Below, piece by piece: positions 36,468 to 45,384 of a DNA stretch of 64,000 nucleotides. The stretch covers positions 62,001 through 126,000 of the forward strand of contig NZ_JAUSTI010000004.1 in NCBI RefSeq assembly GCF_030812775.1, in the 5' to 3' direction. A program made the translations under genes and the position numbers. The DNA is from Paenibacillus tundrae (lineage in GTDB: Bacteria; Bacillota; Bacilli; Paenibacillales; Paenibacillaceae). Position 1 is the first letter of the stretch. The number at the start of each line of letters is the position of its first letter. The notes beneath the pieces were generated by a model. That model made no database searches, was not told where the DNA came from, and saw only the letters and a list, made by a program, of their open reading frames with translations.

Positions 36468-37376
36468 ATGCAGAATGAACCGGTCGTCCGTCTTCAGGGC
36501 GTCAGTAAAATTATCTCTTCCCGCTCGTTGGTCAGCGACCTGACTCTGGATATTTCTCCGGGGCAGGTTTTTGGTTTTTTAGGACCAAACGGGGCAGGTA
36601 AAACAACGACGATCCGAATGATGGTTGGACTTATGTCGATTAGTAAGGGAGACATCTTGATCTCTGGACATAGTGTGAAAACGGAGTTTGAGAAGGCCAT
36701 CGCAGAGGTTGGTGCGATTGTAGAGAATCCTGAAATGTACAAATTCCTCACAGGGTATCAGAATCTTGTCCATTTTGCCCGCATGTCACCCGGTATTACG
36801 AAGGAGCGCATAGCGGAGACCATTGAGCGGGTTGGCCTTACCGCAAGGATTCACGATAAGGTGAAAACGTACTCGCTTGGCATGCGTCAACGCTTGGGGG
36901 TTGCCCAAGCCATATTACATAAACCGAAGTTGCTCGTATTGGATGAACCTACGAACGGATTAGATCCACAAGGGATTCGGGAACTAAGAGATTATTTACG
37001 TCAGCTCACGCGAGAAGAAGGAATTACCGTGTTTGTGTCCAGCCACTTATTATCAGAAATGGAGCTCATGTGCGATACGGTAGCCATTATTCAGAACGGC
37101 AAGCTGATCGATGTGCGGAATCTGAGACAAGAAGCGGGAGCGGACGCTCAGATCGAAGTTGCCTTCGAGGTCAATAATGCACAGCGTGCTGCTGAGCTCA
37201 TTCCAGGAGCTACTATTCAAGGCAGTAACATCGTAATTAGCGTATCTCGTGAACAGATTCCAGAATTGAACGCTAGATTAGTGCATGAAGGGCTTCAGGT
37301 TTATGGTATCCGTAACGTAACCCATACCCTAGAAGATCAATTTTTGCAAATGACTGGGGGCGGAGGTATTGGCTAG
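36468..37376 (+). CDS. ABC transporter ATP-binding protein
   Basis: The 302-residue ATPase shows Walker A GPNGAGKTTT near residue 44, signature YSLGMRQRLGVAQA near residue 138, Walker B LLVLDEPTNGLD near residue 158 and the switch His in VFVSSHLLSEME. The C-terminal 80 residues form the extra domain usual in BcrA/CcmA-type drug or lipid exporters. ATG 36468 follows GAGGGAGGG at the right distance; ATG 36432 has no such site. The stop overlaps the permease start. The substrate is unknown. Confidence 0.9.
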   Translation: MQNEPVVRLQGVSKIISSRSLVSDLTLDISPGQVFGFLGPNGAGKTTTIRMMVGLMSISKGDILISGHSVKTEFEKAIAEVGAIVENPEMYKFLTGYQNLVHFARMSPGITKERIAETIERVGLTARIHDKVKTYSLGMRQRLGVAQAILHKPKLLVLDEPTNGLDPQGIRELRDYLRQLTREEGITVFVSSHLLSEMELMCDTVAIIQNGKLIDVRNLRQEAGADAQIEVAFEVNNAQRAAELIPGATIQGSNIVISVSREQIPELNARLVHEGLQVYGIRNVTHTLEDQFLQMTGGGGIG

Positions 37377-38154
37377 TTTCGGCAATCTATTATTGAATGA
37401 AAACATGAAAATATTCCGTCGTGTACGAACCTGGATTATGCTCTCCATTTTGGCTTTAAGTGCGCTATTGCTGCCGGTTTTGTTAAGAGAAGGCATGGGA
37501 GCAAGCGATATGCCTGCCTTGGAAGCGGCATACACAACTGTTCAGATCGTATTTTTTCTGAACACGATCTTCTGTGTCGTCATAGCAGCTGAGGCGGTAG
37601 CAGGTGAATTTACCTGGGGAACGATCAAGCTGCTGCTGATTCGTCCATGGTCGCGGAGCAAAATTCTATTGTCCAAATATATGACGGTCATCGGGTTCAG
37701 CGTTTTGAGTACGCTCGTTGTGATTCTTCTGGCTTGGGGCATATCTTCTGTTCTTTTCACGACGGATCTGGAGACCAGAAGCACAGGACAGGTATTTACA
37801 TTATGGGGATATATGTACGTGGACTTGTTTATTACACTTGCGATTGCCTTCATGGTGTCCTCTGTCTTTCGTTCAGGTGCACTGGCGATTGGATTATCGC
37901 TATTTATTATGTTTACACAAAATATCTTCACATTGATCTTCAATCCAACGCGCTATGAGTGGGCGAAGTATGTTTTATTTAATAACATGGATCTTAGTAG
38001 ATACATGAACTCAGGTTCGGTCTTTGACATGATCAGCGGAGGCGTTCCAGAGGGCATGACTCTTGGCTTTTCTATTGCCGTGTTGGCTGCATACTATGTT
38101 GTCTTCATGGTTATATCGTGGGTTGTATTCAGCAGAAGAGATGTAGCAGGCTAA
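37369..38154 (+). CDS. ABC-2 type transporter permease
   Basis: The 261-residue protein has six predicted membrane helices and an acidic-helix start typical of BcrB-like ABC-2 permeases (LLLNENMKIFRRVRTWIM, then AAEAVAGEFTWGTIKLLL near residue 66). It would form the channel for the preceding ATPase. The TTG at 37369 overlaps the ATPase stop by eight bases and lies very near CGGAGG. A slightly later start is possible. A terminator hairpin overlaps its stop codon. Confidence 0.85.
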   Translation: MASFGNLLLNENMKIFRRVRTWIMLSILALSALLLPVLLREGMGASDMPALEAAYTTVQIVFFLNTIFCVVIAAEAVAGEFTWGTIKLLLIRPWSRSKILLSKYMTVIGFSVLSTLVVILLAWGISSVLFTTDLETRSTGQVFTLWGYMYVDLFITLAIAFMVSSVFRSGALAIGLSLFIMFTQNIFTLIFNPTRYEWAKYVLFNNMDLSRYMNSGSVFDMISGGVPEGMTLGFSIAVLAAYYVVFMVISWVVFSRRDVAG

Positions 38155-38173
38155 TCGCCTGCTTCTTTTTTTG
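38144..38173 (+). terminator. Rho-independent terminator
   Basis: AGCAGGC (38144-38150) pairs with GCCTGCT (38157-38163) and is followed by a T-rich run. It overlaps the ABC permease stop codon. Confidence 0.8.
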
Positions 38174-38384
38174 CGCTCGTTTTGATGAATGTTTCTATTT
38201 AACAAGATACTCTTAACCATCAAACTCATCCAGGCTGAGGCAAGAGCTGCATTTCAGGGTACATATGTTACAACAGACATGGCTTGGAAGATGAAAATTT
38301 GTCCATGCTGTAGTCAACAGGTTGGTATTACATATTTCGCCGCAGTCGCATTTGGCAGAGCAGCGCATGGAGGGATCACGTTTC

Positions 38385-39464
38385 TTGGTAAACAATAAGT
38401 TTTATCGCATATGCACAGCCATCATCTTGCTGCTGCTCATCGTGTATTTGGGAGATAAAGTAAACTTTATTTTCCGGCCGTTAACCTCATTGATTCACAT
38501 CATCATTATTCCATTACTGATTGCAGGGTTTTTCTATTATTTGCTGCGTCCACTTGTCGATTATATGGAGCGCCACAAATTGAAGCGAGCCTTGTCAGTT
38601 ATCATTATTTATGTTGTGATTGCACTGATTCTTGCGGGCTTTAGCGTCTTAGTATGGCCATCTCTGCGAGAGCAACTGTGGAATTTCATTGAGAACACAC
38701 CGACTTTGATTAATTCACTCACCAGTCAGCTTACAGAATTAGAACAGAACGGTTTCCTTTCCAGGTATCTGCCCGAAGATTCCGATCTGGTCTCACGTTT
38801 GTCGGATTTCTTAAGTCAGGGGATAACTCAAGTCAGTGATTATGTCGCTGGATTATTCTCGGTAGTATCGAACCTCGTCATTATTCTCGCGACGTTTCCG
38901 ATCATGCTGTATTACATGCTCAAAGAAGGAAGTAAGTTTGGCACGAATCTGACGTTGTTACTGCCAAGGCATTACCGCAAGGATGGCGAAGAGACGGTTC
39001 ATGAGATTGATGATGCACTGAGTAATTATATTGTGGGGCGTGTCATTGTGAATGTGGCACTTGGTATTCTGATGTATATTGGGTTCCTTATTCTAGGCCT
39101 GCCTTACGCACTGTTACTGACCATGGTATCCATCATTTTGAACTTTATCCCGTATGTTGGTGCGATTCTGGCCGCTATTCCGGTTGTCATCGTTGGTTTT
39201 ATTGAATCACCATCCATGGCGATCTGGTCTTTGGTTATTATCGTGATCGCACAGCAAATTCAGGATAATCTTGTTTCCCCATATGTATATGGGAAGAAAT
39301 TAGATATTCATCCGCTAACGACGGTTATACTGTTGCTTGTAGGTGCGGACTTGGGAAATATTCTGGGAATGATTATCGTGATTCCGTTATACATGATCCT
39401 TAAGATTATTGTTCGGAGAATTCATCATCGAATTGTGGAAGAAAAGTCCGAGTCTGTAGAGTGA
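38385..39464 (+). CDS. AI-2E family transporter
   Basis: The 359-residue membrane protein has about eight helices and the family pattern: FRPLTSLIHIIIIPLLIAGF near residue 25, a soluble segment with PTLINSL, and the C-terminal region IPYVGAILAAIPVVIVGF and QQIQDNLVSPYVYGK. AI-2E proteins are proton- or sodium-coupled efflux carriers; only some move autoinducer-2. TTG 38385 is favoured because GGAGGGA lies about 10 bases upstream. The longer frame from 38322 has a non-membrane N-terminus and no ribosome site. A terminator follows at 39483. Confidence 0.85.
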   Translation: MVNNKFYRICTAIILLLLIVYLGDKVNFIFRPLTSLIHIIIIPLLIAGFFYYLLRPLVDYMERHKLKRALSVIIIYVVIALILAGFSVLVWPSLREQLWNFIENTPTLINSLTSQLTELEQNGFLSRYLPEDSDLVSRLSDFLSQGITQVSDYVAGLFSVVSNLVIILATFPIMLYYMLKEGSKFGTNLTLLLPRHYRKDGEETVHEIDDALSNYIVGRVIVNVALGILMYIGFLILGLPYALLLTMVSIILNFIPYVGAILAAIPVVIVGFIESPSMAIWSLVIIVIAQQIQDNLVSPYVYGKKLDIHPLTTVILLLVGADLGNILGMIIVIPLYMILKIIVRRIHHRIVEEKSESVE

Positions 39465-39482
39465 GAGAGGATTTCATCTAAA

Positions 39483-39546
39483 TAAGCCGTATTTTAGTTG
39501 TGAGGGGTTACGAAGCTGCCCTTTACGATTGAGATACGGCTTTTTT
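39483..39546 (+). terminator. Rho-independent terminator
   Basis: AAGCCGTAT (39483-39491) pairs with ATACGGC (39534-39540), and T6 follows. The long loop may hold a second small stem. It ends the AI-2E transporter gene. Confidence 0.65.
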
Positions 39547-39577
39547 GGCTATGTCTCAAAATGAACAAAACTGCTAA

Positions 39578-39712
39578 TTATGCAGGGTGAGTAATGATGT
39601 GCAGGTGTCTATGAAGCAGCTCGAGGGCTGGAAATCAGCGCTTCAAGGTCATTCCAATGTTTCTCCAGCAATCATTAATGATAATGTGAAGTGGATTAAA
39701 GGATTAAACTAA
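39578..39712 (+). pseudogene. Possible alpha/beta hydrolase C-terminal remnant
   Basis: A 44-codon open stretch between stops reads NDVQVSMKQLEGWKSALQGH near its middle. This resembles the segment before the catalytic His of dienelactone-hydrolase-like proteins, where D-x-Q-V-x-M-x-x-x-x-x-W-x-x-A-L is common. The catalytic His and upstream hydrolase body are absent. It lies in the otherwise gene-free 39465-39859 interval. I read it as a decayed fragment, but a short chance frame cannot be excluded. Confidence 0.3.
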
Positions 39713-39794
39713 TGTCTGTATTGGTGAAATAGCGAAAAATGGACGGTAGTCGCTTGACAATAGAGTAGCAGCGTACCGAATGTAACATTACCAA

Positions 39795-39826
39795 AAGAGC
39801 ACTTGCCAGCAAAGGCAAGTGCTCTT
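39795..39826. terminator. Bidirectional terminator
   Basis: AAGAGCACTTGCC (39795-39807) and GGCAAGTGCTCTT (39814-39826) form a perfect 13-bp stem with a 6-base loop. It lies at the 3' end of the reverse-strand CNNM gene. Confidence 0.75.
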
Positions 39827-39859
39827 CTTCAAATTATATCAAGTTGCTTCATTCAGCCA

Positions 39860-41206
39860 CTAGGATTCCTTCTCGTTTTCATCAGTATAGTCTGACATAA
39901 CGAGGGGTTCCTTCGGAACGACAGCAACTTTGTAAAAGCGGTTTTTATCTTTTTCCAAAAGAACAAACGTGAGATTCTCGTATTCGTATTCTTCCTGTTC
40001 GTTCATCTCTGGACGATGGCTGTATAACCAACCACCAATGGTATCCCATTCATCCGCATCGAGGTTGGATAAGAACATATCATTCACTTTGGACAAGGAT
40101 ACTTTACCATCCATGATAACATATTGTTCATTGATGATCTGAATGTCTTCAACTTCGTCAGCATCGAATTCATCGCGAATCTCGCCGACGATCTGCTCAA
40201 GTACATCCTCAATGGTAACAATCCCCGAAGTCCCACCATACTCATCGACCAATACGGCGATATGTACGCCATCCTTTTGCATTTTCTTCAGCAGGTCTTT
40301 GACAGGTGTTGTCTCATGGACAGCCGATACGGGCTGGATGAGGGAGGACAAGTCAACAGGTTCATCATTACCATACAACTCTAGGAAAAATTGCTTGGTG
40401 TTAATGATTCCGATGATATCGTCTTTACTCTCATTCACAACAGGAAAACGAGTATATTGTTCTTCGCGAATAATATCTAGATTTTCTTGATTCGATTTAT
40501 TTAGATAAAGGCAGACCATATCGGTCCGAGGTACCATAATTTCTTTAGCTAACATTTCATCAAAAGCAAAGATCCGGCTTACATATCCGAATTCCGCTTG
40601 ATTGATCTTACCACTCTCGAAACTTTCGTTGATGATAATCTGTAGCTCTTCCTCCGAGTGTGCGTCTTCATGCTCGGAAGCGGGCTTAATACCGAATAAT
40701 TTGACGAGCTGATTGGCAGAGCCGTTCAACAACCAGATAAATGGATACATAATACGGTTAAACCAGATGATCGGTGTTGACGTTAGTAGCGCAACCGTTT
40801 CGGCTTTGCGAATCGCAATCGTTTTGGGTGCAAGCTCGCCGACTACAACGTGCAAGTATGTAATGGCAATAAAAGCGATAATAAACGATAAGAAAGATGA
40901 TAGCGACTCAGGCAATTGCAGGCTTTCGAATAAAGGATGTAGCAGCTTCTCTACGGTTGGTTCACCGAGCCAGCCGAGTCCCAGAGATGTAATCGTAATA
41001 CCGAGCTGACAGGCGGACAAGTATCCATCCAGATTAGCCACTGCTTGTTTCACCGCTAAGGCACGTTTGTTCCCTTCGGCAATCATTTGATCAATCCGGC
41101 TAGGACGTACCCGCACCAAGGCGAATTCCACCGCCACAAAGAACGCTGATAATCCTATCAAAAACGCAATCAAAAATAATTTTAACGCATACCCGTCACT
41201 GTCCAT
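39860..41206 (-). CDS. CNNM/CBS-domain membrane protein (hemolysin C-like family)
   Basis: The 448-residue protein has an N-terminal CNNM domain of about four helices (SAFFVAVEFALVRVRPSRID near residue 19, LGITITSLGLGWLGEP near residue 68). A CBS-pair module follows (about 205-345; EIMVPRTDMV, DEYGGTSGIVTIEDVLEQI). A CorC_HlyC domain at the C-terminus ends with FYKVAVVPK. CNNM/CorC proteins are linked to Mg2+ efflux. AAAGGAGA lies upstream of the ATG. It is divergent from cardiolipin synthase across a 360-bp gap in which I see no gene. Confidence 0.88.
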   Translation of the reverse strand: MDSDGYALKLFLIAFLIGLSAFFVAVEFALVRVRPSRIDQMIAEGNKRALAVKQAVANLDGYLSACQLGITITSLGLGWLGEPTVEKLLHPLFESLQLPESLSSFLSFIIAFIAITYLHVVVGELAPKTIAIRKAETVALLTSTPIIWFNRIMYPFIWLLNGSANQLVKLFGIKPASEHEDAHSEEELQIIINESFESGKINQAEFGYVSRIFAFDEMLAKEIMVPRTDMVCLYLNKSNQENLDIIREEQYTRFPVVNESKDDIIGIINTKQFFLELYGNDEPVDLSSLIQPVSAVHETTPVKDLLKKMQKDGVHIAVLVDEYGGTSGIVTIEDVLEQIVGEIRDEFDADEVEDIQIINEQYVIMDGKVSLSKVNDMFLSNLDADEWDTIGGWLYSHRPEMNEQEEYEYENLTFVLLEKDKNRFYKVAVVPKEPLVMSDYTDENEKES

Positions 41207-41569
41207 TACACTATTCTTCTCCTTTGAGTAATAAGTTTTTAACGATTATTATATCTAATTTTACGTAAGAAGACCACCTTTAGCTTATACGTAGAGGAAG
41301 CATTTGGAACTGAAAACGCTATGAATGGCGCTGCACCGCCACTTTCACAGATCTTGGATGGATATGTTTAACCTATCACTGTCATAATATACACGTTATT
41401 TTCCGTTTCAATTCTAGTGTTAGTGTGCGTATGTAAAGTTTTATCTATGCAAACCGTTACGAATGGGGTCAACATTGGGTATCTATGATTAGTCACTCAC
41501 TTAAACGTCAATGATGATGGAGTGAATGTGTAACAGGATGATGTTTTTTGTCACTGAGGGGGAAGCTGA

Positions 41570-43009
41570 ATGTTCTGGCTGCTTATCATATTGCTTATTT
41601 TTATTTTTCAGGCTGGTACCATTCTATTGCTGGAATTTCGTAATCCGGCGAAGGCTGTAGCCTGGTTATTTATTTTGTTTTGCGTTCCCCTGATCGGTTT
41701 TGTTGTCTATTATTTCGTCGCTCAGGATTACAATAAACGTAAAAAGCTCCGTAAAGGAGGCTCACGCATTTTCCGTGAGATTAAGAAAACGATATGGCAG
41801 CAAGCTCATATCATTGAGGATGCGCAGCAGATGACAGATCACCGTTTCCGGCATCAACATCGGTTGTTCAATCTGTTGTCTCATTTGTCTGAAAGTCCGA
41901 TAACAGGCTGTAATCGAAGTCGGGTGCTTACGAATGGAGAAGAAGCATTTGAGGCCATGCTGCAGGCGATGGAAACGGCTAAGCATCATTTACATGTGGA
42001 GTTCTATATTTTCCGCGATGATGAGATCAGTACCAAGTTTCAAGATGTGATGATTCGTAAAGCCCAAGAAGGCGTGCAGGTTCGCTTTATCTGCGACGGG
42101 CTCGGGAGTCACAAGATGAGCGGGAATTTTATTCGCAAGCTTAAGGAAGCCGGCGTGGAGTTTCACTATTTCCTCCCACCACTCATTGCTACGATTGATC
42201 GCCGAGTCAACTACCGTAACCACCGCAAAATTGTAGTGGTGGATGGGCATATTGGTTTTGTTGGCGGTATCAATGTTGGCGATGATTACTTAGGCAAGTA
42301 CCCAGAAATCGGATTTTGGCGTGATACCCATGTGCAGATTGAAGGGGATGCCGTCTATTTTCTGCAAAATACGTTTCTCAACGACTGGAAGCTTGCTTCC
42401 GGTGAGCAGATTACAGAGCCGCAATTAACGGAACTATTCCCCCCTCATATCTGCAGTGGGGATGAGCGCATCCAGATTCTAAGTAGTGGTCCAGATCAAG
42501 ATTGGGATGCAATTCAGGAGATGTGTTTTGGTGCAATTTCTGTAGCGTGTGACCGCATTTATATTACGACTCCTTACTTTATTCCTGACCCTGCCTTATA
42601 TGAAGCGCTCAAAACCGCAGCTGTCAGTGGAGTAGATGTAAAGATTATCATTCCATATCAATCGGATTCTCGGCTGGTGCATCTAGCTTCTCTGTCATAT
42701 GTGGAGGAACTGCTTCGTGCAGGTGTGAAGTTTTATCAATATCGGAAGGGATTTGTACATGCAAAAGTCATGATCGTGGATGATCTGCTTGCAACTGTAG
42801 GGACGGCCAACATGGATATGCGTAGCTTCTTTTGTAATTTTGAGTTGACTGCGGTGTTGTTTGAGTCATCGGCTATGGATCATTTGCTTCATGATTTTAA
42901 ACGTGACTTAGAAAATTGTAGCTCCATTGATGTGAAGGTTTTTCAGCAGCGATCACGGTGGCAAAAAGGGGCAGAAATGCTTTCTCGGATGCTTTCACCG
43001 CTTCTTTAG
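41570..43009 (+). CDS. cls: Cardiolipin synthase
   Basis: The 479-residue protein makes cardiolipin from two phosphatidylglycerols at the membrane. Two N-terminal helices (about residues 3-20 and 30-50) precede two phospholipase-D HKD motifs: NHRKIVVVDGHIGFVGG near residue 218 and HAKVMIVDDLLATVGTAN near residue 398. The length matches bacterial Cls. GGGGGAAGC precedes the ATG. A perfect terminator follows the stop. Confidence 0.92.
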   Translation: MFWLLIILLIFIFQAGTILLLEFRNPAKAVAWLFILFCVPLIGFVVYYFVAQDYNKRKKLRKGGSRIFREIKKTIWQQAHIIEDAQQMTDHRFRHQHRLFNLLSHLSESPITGCNRSRVLTNGEEAFEAMLQAMETAKHHLHVEFYIFRDDEISTKFQDVMIRKAQEGVQVRFICDGLGSHKMSGNFIRKLKEAGVEFHYFLPPLIATIDRRVNYRNHRKIVVVDGHIGFVGGINVGDDYLGKYPEIGFWRDTHVQIEGDAVYFLQNTFLNDWKLASGEQITEPQLTELFPPHICSGDERIQILSSGPDQDWDAIQEMCFGAISVACDRIYITTPYFIPDPALYEALKTAAVSGVDVKIIIPYQSDSRLVHLASLSYVEELLRAGVKFYQYRKGFVHAKVMIVDDLLATVGTANMDMRSFFCNFELTAVLFESSAMDHLLHDFKRDLENCSSIDVKVFQQRSRWQKGAEMLSRMLSPLL

Positions 43010-43029
43010 CCGTTTTTAGCCCGATTTCT

Positions 43030-43067
43030 GAAGATAAATTCACTTTTTGTGAATTTATCTTCTTTTT
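43030..43067 (+). terminator. Rho-independent terminator
   Basis: GAAGATAAATTCAC (43030-43043) and GTGAATTTATCTTC (43049-43062) form a perfect 14-bp stem with loop TTTTT, followed by T5. It ends cls. Confidence 0.9.
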
Positions 43068-43077
43068 GCTAACTGTT

Positions 43078-43306
43078 TTGCTCAAATTTGATCTTTTATG
43101 ATATAATAGATATATAAATCATGTCTTGGCGAAGGAGGGGAGTCTGCGGGAAAACAGGCTCCCTTTTGCTCTCTTTTGGAAGTGTGAACCGGAATGCAGA
43201 CCATCTTGAATCCATTTTATATCGCCTTTAGGTGCTTGTGCTCGTATTAGCCAGTGGATGTGTAGAGCTAGCTACATTTCTTGCTCTGCTATATGTAGAT
43301 CCACTG
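43078..43306 (+). promoter_or_regulatory. Promoter and structured leader of yitT-like gene
   Basis: TTGCTC (43078-43083), 18 bases and TATAAT (43102-43107) are a candidate promoter. The leader then contains a 9-bp hairpin, GGGAGTCTG (43138-43146) with CAGGCTCCC (43155-43163), followed by TTTTGCTCTCTTTT, which resembles an attenuator. A long imperfect palindrome follows, with outer arms CAGTGGAT (43252-43259) and ATCCACTG (43299-43306). Confidence 0.45.
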
Positions 43307-43365
43307 TGAAGTATTTAAATGATTTATAAAATGGATTCACATACTGATTTAACGGGGGGGATACT

Positions 43366-44277
43366 ATGTCTAATGTAACAGTGAAAGAATTAACATCTAA
43401 GGCAGCTGACCGCGGCGTCAAAAGCTCGGTGTTTACATTGAAGCTTCTGCAACGCATTGTAATGATACTTGTCGGTGCTGCACTCATGGCTGTATCACTT
43501 GAAGTATTTCTCGTGCCAAATGGCGTTATCGATGGCGGGATTACGGGGATCTCGATTATGGTGTCAGAGCTCACGCATCTGCCACTCGGGATATTCCTGA
43601 CCTTGCTCAACCTGCCTTTTCTAATTCTAGGTTACAAACAAATTGGTAAAACATTTGCCTTATCTACGCTGCTTGGGATCGTAGTGATGTCCATCGGGAC
43701 ATCGTTATTGCATAAAGTGCCTGCATTAACGCCAGGCGAACCGCTGCTTGGAGCAGTGTTTGGTGGATTGATCCTAGGGGTGGGTGTTGGTCTAGTTATC
43801 CGTTCCGGTGGATCTCTTGACGGAACCGAGATCGTTGCTATTTTGCTGAGTGAGAAGTCACCCTTATCCGTAGGACAGATCGTATTGTTCATTAACGTAT
43901 TTATTTTTGCAGGTGCAGGATTTGTATTTGGATGGCCAAATGCGCTGTACAGCATGATTGCTTATTATATTGCGATGAAGATGATCGACATTGTCAACGA
44001 AGGACTGGATCAATCCAAATCGGTCTGGATTATCAGTGAGAAATATCGGGATATCGGATCAGCGCTCACAGACCGTCTTGGTCGTGGTGTAACTTTCCTT
44101 GATGGAGAGGGTGGATTCAGTGGGGATGAGAAGAAAATTATTTTTGTGGTCATCACTCGCCTGGAAGAAGCCAAGTTGAAATCAATTGTAGAAGATTGGG
44201 ATCCACAAGCCTTTGTAGCTATTGGTAATATCCATGATGTGAAGGGCGGACGTTTCAAGAAAAAAGGTATTCATTAG
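43366..44277 (+). CDS. YitT family membrane protein (DUF161/DUF2179)
   Basis: The 303-residue protein has about five or six membrane helices with the YitT pattern (VFLVPNGVIDGGITGISIM near residue 46, GLVIRSGGSLDGTEIVA near residue 145). A C-terminal soluble DUF2179 domain (about 215-290) contains VTFLDGEGGFSGDEKKIIFV. Function is unknown; a transport role is often guessed. The ATG follows GGGGGGATA. A long structured leader precedes it and a terminator follows, so it is a single-gene unit. Confidence 0.85.
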   Translation: MSNVTVKELTSKAADRGVKSSVFTLKLLQRIVMILVGAALMAVSLEVFLVPNGVIDGGITGISIMVSELTHLPLGIFLTLLNLPFLILGYKQIGKTFALSTLLGIVVMSIGTSLLHKVPALTPGEPLLGAVFGGLILGVGVGLVIRSGGSLDGTEIVAILLSEKSPLSVGQIVLFINVFIFAGAGFVFGWPNALYSMIAYYIAMKMIDIVNEGLDQSKSVWIISEKYRDIGSALTDRLGRGVTFLDGEGGFSGDEKKIIFVVITRLEEAKLKSIVEDWDPQAFVAIGNIHDVKGGRFKKKGIH

Positions 44278-44361
44278 CGAGCTTAGTCGCTTAATCGCTG
44301 AATAATTGAATGACAATTTGTGCATGTGCTCGGACGAAATGCACATGTAGGTAGAACAATA

Positions 44362-44399
44362 GTCGACACCCTTGGTTTGAGGGTGTCGGCTATTTCTTT
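44362..44399. terminator. Terminator between convergent yitT and polymerase genes
   Basis: CGACACCCT (44364-44372) pairs with AGGGTGTCG (44380-44388), and T-rich sequence follows. It overlaps the last codons of the reverse-strand polymerase gene. Confidence 0.7.
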
Positions 44400-45280
44400 T
44401 TGAGATGCTGGATGATCAGCTCCACTGGCTGAGGCTCGACAGCAGCAATGAGGTCTCCCATGTGTGCAAGCCGTTCTACAATGTTCATGAGATGATAATC
44501 TTTGACCGACACGTCGTTACGAACTTCATCCCAGGTGAGAGGTGTCGAGACGGTGCCTCCTGGTTTAGCTCGCGGTGTATAAGGAGCTGCCAGTGTTTTG
44601 CCGCCATAATGCTGAAGATAGTCAAAATAAATACGATCCCCGCGGTCTTTTTTGAGTCGTTCTAACGTGAACAGGTTGGGGTGTTTCTGGGTAACATATT
44701 TGCCTACAAAATGGCCGATGTCCCTCAGTTCATCAAAGGTGACACCCTGACGGATCGGCACAATAATCTGAACACCAGTGGCGCCAGAGGTTTTGGGTAC
44801 AGATCGAAGACCAAGGGACGTGAGCGTTTCTCCTACGATCTGGGCAGCCTGCATGATTCGTGGCTCGTCCTCTTGAGAAGGATCAAGATCGATCATCCAT
44901 TCACAAGGTAAATGACTCCCGACCGCATGTAGGGAAGGATGGAATTCAAGTGATGCCAGATTCCCAAGCCAGAGCAGTTCCGGTAGTTTGTTCATGACTA
45001 CGTAGTTAATGCCTTCATGATTCGAGGTGTGTACGAATGCTGGAAGCGGCTCGGGGGCATTCTTTTGATAAAAAAATTCACCGTCCACGCCATGAGGATA
45101 CCGAATGGTAGTAAGGAGTCGATTGCTGGTATAGGTGAGCAGATAAGGAGCAAGTGCTGCTAACTTTTGCAAATAAATGGCTTTTGTCACCCCAGCTTCC
45201 GGCCATAAAGGTTTGTTTGGGTTCGTCACCGTGATCTCCATGCCGTCAATCATGATGGTTCCTTTGATCGTGTGTGCCAT
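44390..45280 (-). CDS. LigD-type NHEJ polymerase/primase domain protein
   Basis: The 296-residue protein is a free-standing LigD polymerase domain. It has the metal-binding DLDPSQED (residues 131-138), KTSGATGVQIIVPI near residue 165, and the C-terminal DYLQHYGGKTLAAPYTPRA with VSTPLTWDEV. Such polymerases fill or extend ends during Ku-dependent end joining and prefer ribonucleotides. AGGAGG lies 8 bases before the ATG. It is the last of a same-strand set with the ligase and, further away, ku. In most bacteria this domain is fused to the ligase; here it is not. Confidence 0.88.
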   Translation of the reverse strand: MAHTIKGTIMIDGMEITVTNPNKPLWPEAGVTKAIYLQKLAALAPYLLTYTSNRLLTTIRYPHGVDGEFFYQKNAPEPLPAFVHTSNHEGINYVVMNKLPELLWLGNLASLEFHPSLHAVGSHLPCEWMIDLDPSQEDEPRIMQAAQIVGETLTSLGLRSVPKTSGATGVQIIVPIRQGVTFDELRDIGHFVGKYVTQKHPNLFTLERLKKDRGDRIYFDYLQHYGGKTLAAPYTPRAKPGGTVSTPLTWDEVRNDVSVKDYHLMNIVERLAHMGDLIAAVEPQPVELIIQHLKKK

Positions 45281-45384
45281 GGCATATGCCTCCTATCCTT
45301 CAAATGTATCGTATTGGCAAATTATGCTGCCATCTTATCTGTGTGAACGTTTAGTTGAATCGATATACATGGAGCTACTACATT

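Noticed and set aside
38189-38398. A 69-codon frame between the ABC permease and the AI-2E transporter
   Set aside because: No ribosome site, no family resemblance, and it runs across the ribosome site of the AI-2E gene.
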